From Nemophila menziesii (Eukaryota; Streptophyta; Magnoliopsida; Boraginales; Hydrophyllaceae), in assembly GCA_029959085.1 (NCBI GenBank), contig JARWIR010000023.1, positions 7,143,860 through 7,207,859 on the forward strand: 64,000 nucleotides of DNA, given 5' to 3'. The position numbers were made by a program, and so were the translations under genes. Under the pieces are notes generated by a model, which was not told where the DNA came from, ran no database searches, and saw nothing but the letters and a program-made list of their open reading frames with translations. Positions 1 to 9,519 of this stretch are shown here, piece after piece; the first letter of the stretch is position 1; every line of letters starts with the position of its first letter.

Positions 1-1110
1 GAAGTTGGGTTCAATAAAGCTAATTTAGTGGTTATGGGATGGATCTTGGATAATGTGACGAACCCCACCTTTTATATGTGTGTCGTTGAGAAGTCAATAA
101 AGACTATCTGTGAAACGGTTTAGAAAAGGCATGAGGGTGATGATTCTGATGAGAATAAGTACGTCACCGGGAAATGACCCAACAAGATCTAATTAGTCTC
201 ATACAAGTCGAAAAGTGAATCGACTCATGGATAAGTCCTTAGGTTTCCTCGTTTTTATGAGTTTAAGGATTACTTTGACCCCTTATATTACCACTTTTTA
301 ACTCTTGTTGCTCTAAACTTCAATCACAAACATGAATATATATCAATTGGATATTAAATATATGTGTGAATGAAGATCTATGTGAAGAGATCTATATGGT
401 GCAACATGAAGGGTTGGTGTTTTTGGATTAAGGGATAAAGTATGAAAACCAAGGAAATTGATTTGTGTTTTTTTTAAACGGGCATCTTGCTAATGAAATG
501 GTACCTCAATAAAAGATAGATTAGGTCGTGTCACACTTTTGTCAATAGGTGTTTGACATGATCGTCTTTTGGTACTCTATTTCACGGGACTTACTGCTTC
601 CAATCCTCTTTTTGTGAATAAAAGATGTGGGGGAAGCTAATACTAAGGATGAAATTCATTAGAGTCAATAATGGAATTTACCTTAGTCAATCGCACTTTG
701 TTGGAAAGGTTTGACTCCTTTGATATAATGTTTGGTAAAACTCCTTATAATACTAGTTTTCATGCATAAGAGAATTGTGGGGGTGTGTCCCTTAATTAAT
801 ATACAATGATTATAAGGAGTGTGACATTCGTAATGAGTATTCTCAACCTGGTATTGTTTATATTTTAACGAAATCAAGTGATGACCACTGGGTTAATTTT
901 TTTTCCTTTGATCAAGTACGAGAGAGGTACTATTGATCTAGATATGCATTTCAAAATGACTCATGTAATTCCTGAAGTTTTTTTTTGCTAAGCAAATTGG
1001 GTCCCTTATAGATGATAAATAAATGGTTGATTTATTTACTAAAATACTTAAGTGGGAGAATAATCCTAGAAATGTTGAGTGATAGGTTTGAAACCCATTA
1101 ACGGGGAACC
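1..1110 (+). pseudogene. Collapsed copia gag-pol pseudogene
   Basis: Blocks match the intact element's polyprotein in order but with large deletions. The gag region around the [20 protein letters not shown] block appears near 85-170, and the [16 protein letters not shown] block near 168-235. A reverse transcriptase stretch (YSPVTK through [10 protein letters not shown]) lies near 265-415. The later RT region ([12 protein letters not shown] through the [12 protein letters not shown] area) lies near 630-720. The [17 protein letters not shown] block is near 868-945 and the ADPFTKGLP end near 1025-1110. Protease, integrase and most of RNase H are missing, and stops and frameshifts are frequent. 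It cannot encode a working protein. Confidence 0.88.
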
Positions 1111-1192
1111 TATTACTAATGATTATATATGATGCACTAACTTCCTATCTATATAGTGTAAATTGTGCATACATGAGAAAATTAGAACTTAA

Positions 1193-1637
1193 TGAATTCA
1201 TAGCCATGCGTGGTGGTCCTATTGAGACGGACTTGGTGAATTCACCGTTGAGGTTGTTGTATATTTCTCAAACTTAATGAATTCATAGCCATGCGTGGTG
1301 GTCCTATTGAGATGGACTTGATGAATTCACCGTTGAGGTTGTTGTACATATATCAAACTTAATGAATTCATAGCCATGTGTGGTAGTCCTATCGAGACGG
1401 ACTTGATGAATTCACCGTTGAGGGTGTTTGTATATTGCTTAAATTTCATGAATTCATAGCCATGTGTGGCGGTCCTATTGAGATGAAATTGATGAATTCA
1501 CCGTTGAGGTTGTTGTATATTGATCATAATATGACTTTAAGGAGACGTCCTTGATGTTCCCAAGGGATGAGTTTTTAAACTCACCACAAATTCATAGCCC
1601 ATAAGGGTGGTCCTAAAGAGAAAAGGCTTGATGAATT
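1193..1637 (+). repeat. Tandem structured repeats, old copia 3' region
   Basis: Four units of about 85 bp start at 1193, 1278, 1363 and 1449, and a fifth diverged copy lies at 1589-1637. Each contains TGAATTCA ... TGAATTCA about 44 nt apart, enclosing GCCA-loop-TGGT and a GTCC ... GGAC hairpin (the last is lost in copy 4). Copy 5 pairs AATTCAT (1589-1595) with ATGAATT (1631-1637) and has GCCC-ATAA-GGGT (1597-1608). A small palindrome AAGGAGACGTCCTT lies between copies 4 and 5. The intact element has the same order: units, palindrome, then the GCCC-type unit. Confidence 0.8.
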
Positions 1638-1770
1638 CGCGAGACACATAATGAGGTTGGGCTTTATTGCTCTTAATGATCTTGAAATCCGAGAAGGGTC
1701 GGCTAATGAGGCTAGACGCTCTTGGAGATCACCTATGTGTAAGAAAAAGGTGATGTTTGAGGAATTTGTA

Positions 1771-1955
1771 ACTATCAGCCGGGTAGAGTATGTGCTGTGA
1801 GGGTCTCGATCGAAAACCGTCAAGTTCAAGAGTACGTTCACTTGACAGGAATTTGGTGGTTGCCTCACTTCACTACGTGTCAATTCAAATCGAAAGATAT
1901 TGCCACTTAAGTACAATTCACCCAAATGTTGGTATTTACGGAAACCTGTTCACCT
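1771..1955 (+). other. Conserved non-coding 3' domain (old copy)
   Basis: By eye this segment aligns almost end to end with 9292-9475 of the intact element, while the coding part of the same element is mostly deleted. One long block around 1885-1925 has a single visible mismatch. The ends can pair: ACTATCAGC (1771-1779) with GTTGGTATT (1928-1936), counting two G-U pairs and one mismatch. Conservation beyond that of the coding sequence suggests a constrained RNA or DNA element; that is an inference. Confidence 0.65.
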
Positions 1956-1982
1956 CTCTCCCAAAGAACCTGAGTGGGGGAT

Positions 1983-2900
1983 TGTTGGAATTATTAAATG
2001 AATGATTATTTAATTTATTAATTCTTTCATGTTCATGGGAGAAGTGGGAAAAACTATTTGTGTTCAAATAGTCTCACCTTAATTTTTGTGGAAAAAAATA
2101 TTGGAATTACTAAAATTCAAGAGCTTTACTTTATTAATTCTTTATTTCTCTTGGGAAAAGTGAGAAAACTTTTTATGTGTTAAAAAGTCTCACCTAGAAA
2201 ATGAAGAAGAAAATAAAAGCCAAAACCGACAAAAATTAATGGTAGCGGTTTCGGAAGTTACAAGACTTGGTGAAAGAAAACGGTTAGCTTTAATGACCAT
2301 TGAAGAGGCATTAAAGTGACGGTTTTTTGTCTTGCCACAAGACTTGATAAAGAAAAAACGGACGACTTTAATATGAGCATTAATGTGACGGTTTTCTTGT
2401 CTTACTTTTTCTTCTATAAATAGTGACTTTGTCACTTTCATTTCAAGAGGAGAAGAAAAAAGATTATTCTTGAGAGAATGGAAAAATCTAGAGAGAATAG
2501 AAAGGAAAAAAGTTATTCTTGAGAGAATAGAGAATAGAATATAAAGAACTAAGAATTTAGAATAATAGGAAACTCTTCTCTCCATGATTAGTCAGATATT
2601 TTTTTGACATAGAGATTAGAGGGATACAATTGTTAGAGATACCGGTTCTACCGGAATATCTTTTTAAACGCCACTACACTTTTTCCTAGTGTATTTGTAT
2701 CCGTTTCCTTTTTCTCTAAATTTTCGTGTAAGTTCTAATTATCTATTTTTCCATGTAATAGTTGTAGTATTACATACTTTAGATACATTTATATTCTTGT
2801 TATTCCTTTTTCTTGTAATAGTGGTTGTATTACTTTCTTTTGGAATATATTTATATGAAATCCATTTTTTTTCAGTGATATTGTTAGATTTTTTCCAACA
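1983..2900 (+). repeat. 3' LTR of the old copia element
   Basis: It begins TGTTGGAA (1983-1990) and ends TTCCAACA (2893-2900), a perfect 8-bp terminal inverted repeat with TG...CA termini. A purine tract precedes it and a lipoxygenase coding frame follows it. Inside are a tandem duplication of about 100 bp (1983-2080 against about 2101-2197), a TATA box TATAAATAG (2415-2423) and a hairpin GATACCGGT-TCT-ACCGGAATATC (2638-2660). That hairpin is also found in the younger element's LTRs, which supports common descent. Confidence 0.9.
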
Positions 2901-4126
2901 CATGATTCTCTAATGCCATATCTCGAACGGATTAATACGACCACCACAAAGACTTATGCGACTCGAACGGTCCTCCTACTAAAGACATATGGGACATTAA
3001 AGCCCTTGGCAATTGAGTTAAGCTTAAATGGTGCTACTAGTTTAGTGTTCACTCCAGCGGAACAGGGAATAAGAGGTTCTATGTGGCAACTTGCTAAAGC
3101 TTATGCCCTAGCTCGCCATACTCTAATCAAGGCAGGAGGAATACTTGAATTGACCGTCTTTCCAGGGAAGTATGCCATGGAAATGTCGTCAGCTATATAC
3201 AAGAATTGGGTATACTGAATAAGGGCTTCCAGCTGATCTGCTCAAGAGGTTTAATTCAAAAGATTTGAACTATGACATGTTTCGTAAATTGCATCTAATT
3301 AGTTTTTTTATCACAGAAGAGTGGCGATCAAAGACTCGAGCGAGCCACATGGCGTGAAGCTTCTAATAGAGGATTATCCTTATGCTGTTGATGAGCTTGA
3401 GATATGGTCAGCGATAAAAGACTGGGTCAATGAATACTGTTCGTTCTACTACCAGGAAGATAAAATGGTTCAAGATGATAAAGAGCTCAAGTCATGGTGG
3501 GAAGAGCTACGAGATGTCGGCCATGGTGATTTAAATCATGAACCGTGGTGGCCTAAAATGAATAAACGAGATGAACTTGTTCAAACATGCACGATTATCA
3601 TTTGGGTGGCTTCAGCTCTACGCGCAGCAGTGAATTTTGGTCATTATTCTTATGCGGGAAACCTCCCAAATCGTCCAACTGTAAGTCGCAGATTCATGCT
3701 TGTACCACATACTCCTGAGTATACCGAGCTCGAATCAAACCCCGATTTAGCCTTCTTGCAAACCATTACAGCTCAATTTCAAACCCTTCTTGGAGTTTCC
3801 TTGATAGAGATATTGTCACGACATACTTCAGATGAGATTTATCTAGGACAGAGAGACTATCCCAAGTGGACTTCAGATCCTCAACCACTTGAGGCATTTG
3901 CAAATTTCAGCACAAAATTGATCGAAATCGAAAAGGGAATAATAAGGTGGAACAATGATGCGGGATTAAGAAATTGACATGGACCGGTGAATGTACCTTA
4001 TAAATTACTCTACCCAAACACCTCAGATGACACAAAACAAGGTGGATTGGGGATTCCCAGTAGTGTTTCAATCTAATCTATAAAGTACTAAAACTCTTTT
4101 CATGCATGAGTTTTATGTGTGTTATG
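2901..4126 (+). pseudogene. Plant 9-lipoxygenase pseudogene, C-terminal part
   Basis: Plant linoleate 9S-lipoxygenases oxygenate polyunsaturated fatty acids using a non-haem iron held by three His, an Asn and the C-terminal Ile. Family hallmarks are visible: [83 protein letters not shown] and [16 protein letters not shown], with the C-terminus GIPSSVSI ending at TAA 4074-4076. Damage: the 5' part is cut off by a copia LTR at 2900; about 60 codons carrying the His-X4-His iron site are missing between WQLAKAY and the following block; a frameshift and stop occur near 3210-3224; an in-frame TGA lies at 3975-3977; and the third iron His reads Arg (ALRAAVNFG). A GT-AG intron of 68 bp is retained (3249-3316). 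A second copia element sits in the 3' UTR, which resumes at 10457. Confidence 0.92.
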
Positions 4127-4861
4127 TGTTGGAATATTTGAAAGTAAACAAAATGTTTACTTCCCACATCGGTGGGTGGAGGGAGTATAAAACAATTTAT
4201 TTACTTGGTACTCTCAACAATGTCCAAAAGCCAACACCCATGCACATGGCAAAGCAATAATCTAACCCACACGCGCGCACCACCACCACCACCCACCCGC
4301 CCGGCCCGGCACCGGCACCGGCGGCGGCGGCGGCGGGTCGTGGGGTCGTGGGGAGTCAAAAAATGAAAAATGAAACAAGTTTTGGGTGGAGCTCTTATAG
4401 TGCCCTTGACAATCTATCAGAAGATAAAACGAAAATCAAATCAGCCAGCGGTTACAAACGTGTGGAATAAAATCAAATCAATAGACAAAGTTTTTTCAGA
4501 ACTTCCCCTCCCCTATGAAAAAACTTCCCCTCCCCTATAAATAGTGCTCACTCCCCACTTGCAACCTTAACGAAAATCACAACAAAGCTACAGCAAAAAA
4601 AACACTCTCTCCCTACTTCACTTCTCTCTCAAAGTTATTGTAGTAGGCTACTAGTCTTTTCCGTTTGAAGATACCGGCACACCACCGGAATATCTTTTAA
4701 ACGCTAGGCTTTTCCGTGTAATTGTTTTTTGCTACGTATTCCGTGTAAGTTTTGGATTTTCGTTTGTAATAGCTAGTTGACTTTTTAAATCAATATTTCT
4801 ATTTCTGTTTTGAATTGCTTTCCATTTCTTTTCATTACGAACGGTGAATTTTTCACCTACA
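4127..4861 (+). repeat. 5' LTR (735 bp, internally deleted)
   Basis: It starts TGTTGGAATATT and ends CACCTACA. A GC-rich simple-repeat block (about 4268-4340) is followed by a short G-rich run. The TATA box TATAAATAG lies at 4536-4544, just after a small tandem duplication of the CTTCCCCTCCCCTAT motif. A conserved hairpin GATACCGG ... CCGGAATATC lies at 4670-4694. Relative to the 3' LTR it lacks about 200 bp: most of the G-rich array and several segments between short direct repeats around 4430-4490. Confidence 0.95.
4536..4544 (+). promoter_or_regulatory. LTR TATA box
   Basis: TATAAATAG sits about 320 bp from the LTR's right end; the same word occurs at 10125-10133 in the 3' LTR and at 2415-2423 in the older LTR. 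Transcription would then start about 30 bp downstream, placing the conserved GATACCGG hairpin in the transcribed leader. The start position is inferred. Confidence 0.7.
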
Positions 4862-4913
4862 ATTTTACAAGATATCCCGGTTTTAGCTTTTCACCGTTCT
4901 CTTTTTTTCTGAA

Positions 4914-7900
4914 ATGGCTTTTCAAAACACGGCAGTTGCTTCATCATTGAATGCAAAGGCTTTTCCCAACGTGAATCAGGTGGAATCCCTTAATGGTTCC
5001 AACTACAAACGTTGGGCACAAAAGATCCTTATCTGTCTTGAACAGTACGAACTGGACTTCGTTTTATACGAGGATCCTCCACTTTTAGTGGACAATGGGG
5101 TTCCCACTGAGGAAGAACAGACTAGGCATCTTGCTCTGGAAGCCAAGTTTAGGCGAGCTAACACCATGGCTCGTGGGTAGATGTTGAACAATGTCTCAAA
5201 CCTCATCTTTGATCTTCTTGCCAAAGAAAAATCGGCAAAGATCATATGGGAGACACTTGAGAAAAAATATGGGGCTGAGGATTCGGGGAAGAAAAAATAT
5301 GTCACTGGGGCTTGGTACAACTTTCGCCTCACCGATCAAAAACCCATGACCGAACAACTCCATGTCTATGAGAACCTTTGCGCGGATGTGATTGCTGAAG
5401 GTATGAAAATGTGCGAAGTTCTCCAAGCCAATATCTTGTTAGAAAAATTTCCACCTTCCTGGAGCGAATACCGTAATCAATTGAAACACAAGAAGAAGGA
5501 AATGACACTACAAGAGCTGATTAGCCACATTCAAGTGGAAGAGGCTAATCGACTCAAAGACAGGTCTATCTCTTTTCCTATTCAATCCTCCAAAGCTAAT
5601 CTTGTTGAAAGTTCTGGTGAAGGTAACAAAGGCAGGTTCAAAGGAAAGGGTAAACAACAAGGCCACAACAAATCCAAATCTGGTGGGAACAAGAACCGCG
5701 ACAACTCCAAAGGTGGTGGGTTCAAAACCTCTGGTAAGATTCAGAAACCCAAAGGAGCTTGCTACTGTTGTGGGAAGGAAGGCCATAAGGCTTTCGAATG
5801 CAAACTTAGAGCCGATCAAGGACCTAAACCTGCCGCAAATTTGGTCGAGACCGAAGAGATTATCGCTGCAGTAATGGTCGAGGTAAACCTAATTGAGAAC
5901 AAAACGGAGTGGATCCTTGATACTGGAGCTTCTCGTCATTTCTGCTCAACGAGATCCATGTTCAAGAAATTCGAAGAAGCAACAAATGGTGAATTTGTCT
6001 ACATGGGTGACTCCTCAACCGCCATGGTCTTCGGCAAAGGACAGGTTTCTCTCAAACTCACTTCTGGTAAGATCTTAGAGTTGAATGATGTTCTCTTCGT
6101 CCCCTGTCTCCGTAGGAACCTAGTTTCCGGAGCTCTTCTTAATAAAGTAGGCCTCAAACTTGTATTTGAAGGGGGGAAAATGGTCATTACCAAAAACGAT
6201 GAGTTTGTGGGGAAAGGGTACATGGCTGATGGTTTATTTGTTTTGAACACTGTACCAATGAATGAGAATGCCTCTGATTTTGCTTATGTCGTTGAATCTC
6301 TTGACACTTGGCATGCTAGACTAGGTCACCTTAATATCTCTTCTATTAAAAGGCTTAAAGAACTTGGACTAATACCCCTAAATAAAATAGATGACTTTTC
6401 CAAATGTCAAATATGTGTAGAGTCCAAACTTGCGAAGAAACCCTTTAAGCCTGTGACCACGAGAAAAACTAAAATACTAGAATTAGTGCATTCTGACTTA
6501 GCTGATTTTAAAAACTCCGCTAGCAGAGGAGGCAAACTTTACTATATAACCTTTGTAGATGACTACTCTAGGTTCACTAAAGTGTATCTCCTTAAAACTA
6601 AAGACGAGGCGGAAAACGCGTTTTTAAAATACAAAGCTGAAGTAGAAAATCAACTAGACTGTAAAATCAAAAGACTTAGGTCAGATAGAGGAGGCGAATA
6701 TAGTTCTAATTCACTTAAAGAGTTTTGTGAAACAAATGGAATAATCCACGAACTTAGTGCCCCCTATACACCCCAACAAAATGGCATAGCTGAGAGGAAA
6801 AATAGGTCCCTTAAAGAGACTATGAATGCTATGTTAATAAGCTTAGGTTTACCAACCAACATGTGGGGGGAAGCTGTTCTATCAGCATGTTATGTCCTTA
6901 ATAGGGTACCCCATAAATCCCTAGATAAGACTCCCTACGAGATGTGGAAAGGGTTTCCACCTAACCTGAAATTTGTAAAAGTGTGGGGGTGTCTGGCTAA
7001 AGTCAAACTACCCGATTTTAAAACAGTCACTGTTGGACCCAAAACAATAGACTTTGTTTTCATAGGGTATGCTCAGAATAGTGCAGCCTATAGATTTCTA
7101 TCATTAGATGATAACTCCGTTTTTGAATCTAGAGATGCTGAATTTTTTGAAAACATCTTCCCTTTGAAAACTTTGCATAGTGTTGATGCTCCTTTGTCTT
7201 CTAGTAACTTATCTGATGAGGTTAATGTTCCTTTATGTGATAGTGCCCCTGGCCCCTCTACCTCCTATGTGCCTAGTAGTATTCCTGAGGAAGAACTTAG
7301 GAGGAGTAAGAGGCATAGGACCGAGACCAGTTTCGGACCTGATTTTATCACAGCCTTCTTAACCGAAGGTTTTCACATTGACCTGATAAGTGAACAGGTT
7401 GTCACCTGTCTCCTCATGGAGGAAGACCCAAAAACTTATACCGATGCTTTGAGATCGGTAGATGCTAGTTTTTGGAAAGAAGCCATCAATAGCGAACTTG
7501 AGTCTATTAGAAGTAATCATACGTGGGAATTAACTGACCTACCCAAAGGCAGCAAACCCATAAACAGCAAATGGATTTTTAAGAAAAAGTTGAGACCTGA
7601 TGGCTCAATAGAAAAATTCAAAGCTAGGCTTGTCATTAAGGGTTTCACCCAAAAGAAAGGCCTTGATTACTTCGACACTTATTCCCCTGTGACCAAAATC
7701 GCCACCATTAGGACCCTCATCGCTCTTGCGGTCATTCACAAACTTGTCATACATCAGATGGATGTTAAGACTGCGTTTCTGAATGGGGACCTAGATGAAG
7801 AGATCTATATGGCTCAGCCTGAAGGGTGTGTGGTTCCTGGTCAATGGGATAAGGTGTGCAAGCTAAAGAAGTCTCTGTATGGCTTAAAACAGGCACCCAA

Positions 7901-8993
7901 AAAATGGTATGAAAAACTCGATAGTACCCTTATCTCCAATGGGTTTGTGGTCAACACGTCTGATTCATGTGTTTACTCCAAAGTAAGAGGATCAGAGTGT
8001 ACTATCATCTGCCTGTATGTAGATGACATGCTCATCTTCGGCACTTCTCTTCATACCATAAATGAGACCAAACGCTTCTTGTCTTCTAAGTTTGACATGA
8101 AAGACATGGGAGAAGCAGATGTAATTCTTGGGGTAAAAATCATTAGGAGCAGTAATGGTATTTCCCTAAGTCAGTCTCATCACGTAGAAAGGATGTTGAA
8201 GAAATTCGACTCCTCTGAGGTGACACCTGTAAATACTCCCTATGACTCTAGTATTCATTTGTCTAAAAACTCTGGAGATGCTGTATCCCAAAATGAATAT
8301 GCCAAAATCATAGGTAGTGTGATGTTCTTAATGAACTACACTCGACCCGATATTGCCTACGCCGTTAGTAGACTTAGTCGCTATACTCATAACCCGAGTA
8401 ATGACCACTGGGTTGCACTTCGTCGTCTTCTAAAGTATCTGCGAGGTACTATGGATCTAGGTCTGCATTTCAGCTCATTCCCTGCAGTTCTCGAGGGATT
8501 CTGTGATGCAAACTGGATCTCTGACAATGACGAAGTTAACTCCAAAAGTGGTTATGTTTTCTCCTTAGGAGGAGGTGCTATATCGTGGAAGTCCTCCAAA
8601 CAGACTGGTATAGCACGCTCCACCATGGATTCTGAGTTTATAGCACTAGAAATGGCTGGACAAGAAGCTGAGTGGTTGAGAAGTCTCTTATCAGATGTGC
8701 CCCTTTGGGAAGGTAAGGCCACACCTGTGTGTATTCATTTTGATTCACAAGCAGCCATTGCAGTCGCTCATCAAAGTGCCTACAATGGAAAGAAGAGACA
8801 TATACGCATCAGACATGGCTCAGTAAAACAGTTACTGAAGAATGGTGTGATAGCCTTAAAGTATGTACGATCAGAGGAGAATCTCGCTGATCCTTTTACC
8901 AAAGGCCTACCCAGGAGAGTAGTCCTGGAAACGTCGAGGGGGATGGGGTTGAGACCCATTAATGGGGAACATGTGACTCTTGAGTCAAGATGA
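4914..8993 (+). CDS. Copia gag-pol polyprotein, interrupted by one amber codon
   Basis: The polyprotein of a copia retrotransposon: nucleocapsid, protease, integrase, reverse transcriptase and RNase H. Numbering codons from ATG 4914, the gag N-terminus has [13 protein letters not shown] and a CCHC zinc knuckle [14 protein letters not shown] (283-296). The protease site is DTGA (Asp 336). Integrase has a GAG-pre-integrase region (WHARLGHLN ... CQIC) and catalytic Asp 528, Asp 591 and Glu 627 (the last two 36 apart, DX35E). Reverse transcriptase has [11 protein letters not shown] and YVDD (1035-1038). RNase H begins GFCDANW (Asp 1198) and ends ADPFTKGLP. The frame runs to TGA 8991-8993, about 1359 codons. 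The only lesion is TAG at 5178-5180 in gag, immediately followed by ATG in the same frame, so a 1270-residue product starting at 5181 remains possible. As read, full-length gag is not made without suppression. Confidence 0.95.
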
Positions 8994-9032
8994 TCTCCAT
9001 CCATCCCTATGGCATAAAACTAAAGTAATATG

Positions 9033-9260
9033 GATTCATAGCCACTTGTGGTGGTCCTTTTGAGAAGGACTTGATGAATCAGAATTCATAGCCTTAATGG
9101 TGGTCCTTTCGAGAAGGACTTGATGAATTCAAGGGTAGTAGCAAAACCCAAACCTTTATAGACAAAATGTTAAGGAGACGTCCTTGAACAAATGTAAATA
9201 AAGGTATCCACAAAGTTCATAGCCCACAAGGGTGGTTCTTAGAGAAGGACTTGATGAACT
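9033..9260 (+). repeat. Three structured repeat units, intact copia
   Basis: Unit A (9033-9080): GATTCAT pairs with ATGAATC, enclosing GCCA-CTTG-TGGT and GTCCTT-TTGAG-AAGGAC (9054-9070). Unit B (9082-9130): GAATTCAT with ATGAATTC, enclosing GCC-TTAAT-GGT and GTCCTT-TCGAG-AAGGAC (9103-9119). Unit C (9214-9260): AGTTCAT with ATGAACT, enclosing GCCC-ACAA-GGGT and GTTCTT-AGAG-AAGGAC (9235-9250). Each folds as an outer stem with two inner hairpins. Two outer-stem positions and one position of the first hairpin change on both sides so that pairing is kept. Confidence 0.8.
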
Positions 9261-9291
9261 AAACTGAAAGGTGAGGTTCGAGGGGACCATA

Positions 9292-9475
9292 ACTTTCAGC
9301 AGGGTAGAGTATGTGTTGTGAGGGCCTCTATCGGAAACCGTTAAAGTTCAAGACTAGGTTCACTTTAAACGGAATTCGGTGGTTGCCTCATTTCACTATG
9401 TGACAATTCAAATCGAAAGATATTGGCACTTAAGTACAATTCACCCAAACGCTGAAAGTCGTGGAAACCTGATCA
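9292..9475 (+). other. Conserved 3' domain closed by a 9-bp stem (intact copia)
   Basis: ACTTTCAGC (9292-9300) is perfectly complementary to GCTGAAAGT (9451-9459). In the older element the same positions read ACTATCAGC and GTTGGTATT: a T-A pair has become A-T and two pairs have become G-U, with one mismatch. The enclosed sequence is highly similar in both elements although it has no open frame. It may be a packaging, dimerisation or 3'-end signal; the role is not shown by the sequence. Confidence 0.65.
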
Positions 9476-9519
9476 CCTTCTATTCAAACCTTTTGTTGAC
9501 CTTCAAATATGTGGGGGAT

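Larger units (their letters stand above)
1..2900 (+). mobile_element. Older degenerate Ty1-copia element (3' part only)
   Basis: This is the right-hand part of a decayed copia element related to the intact one at 4127-10451. It holds collapsed gag-pol sequence (1-1110), tandem structured repeats (1193-1637), a conserved 3' domain (1771-1955), a polypurine tract ending GTGGGGGAT (1974-1982) and a 3' LTR (1983-2900). Its 5' LTR must lie left of the window. It interrupts a lipoxygenase pseudogene, whose coding sequence resumes directly at 2901; the target duplication would start CATGA (2901-2905), but the left copy cannot be seen. The much larger coding decay shows it is older than its neighbour. 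Confidence 0.9.
8994..9519 (+). other. Copia 3' untranslated region to the polypurine tract
   Basis: About 525 bp lie between the gag-pol stop and the 3' LTR with no long ORF. The region contains three structured repeat units (9033-9260), the palindrome AAGGA-GACG-TCCTT (9172-9185), a conserved domain (9292-9475) and the polypurine tract at about 9508-9519. The length and organisation match the region upstream of the old element's 3' LTR. Confidence 0.85.

Noticed and set aside
1581..1925. 114-codon minus-strand ORF in the old copia element
   Set aside because: It is antisense to the conserved 3' repeat domain, has no known family and is not maintained in the intact element.
4172..4366. ORFs over the GC-rich LTR block (also 9565-9825 and 9594-9818)
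   Set aside because: They arise from CACCAC/GGCGGC simple repeats in the LTR promoter region and have no protein-like features.
9033..9260. Possible hammerhead ribozyme (three-way junction, CTTGATGAA next to a stem)
   Set aside because: The CUGANGA box is not matched (UUGAUGA) and no GAAA core is placed across the junction, so a hammerhead fold is not supported.
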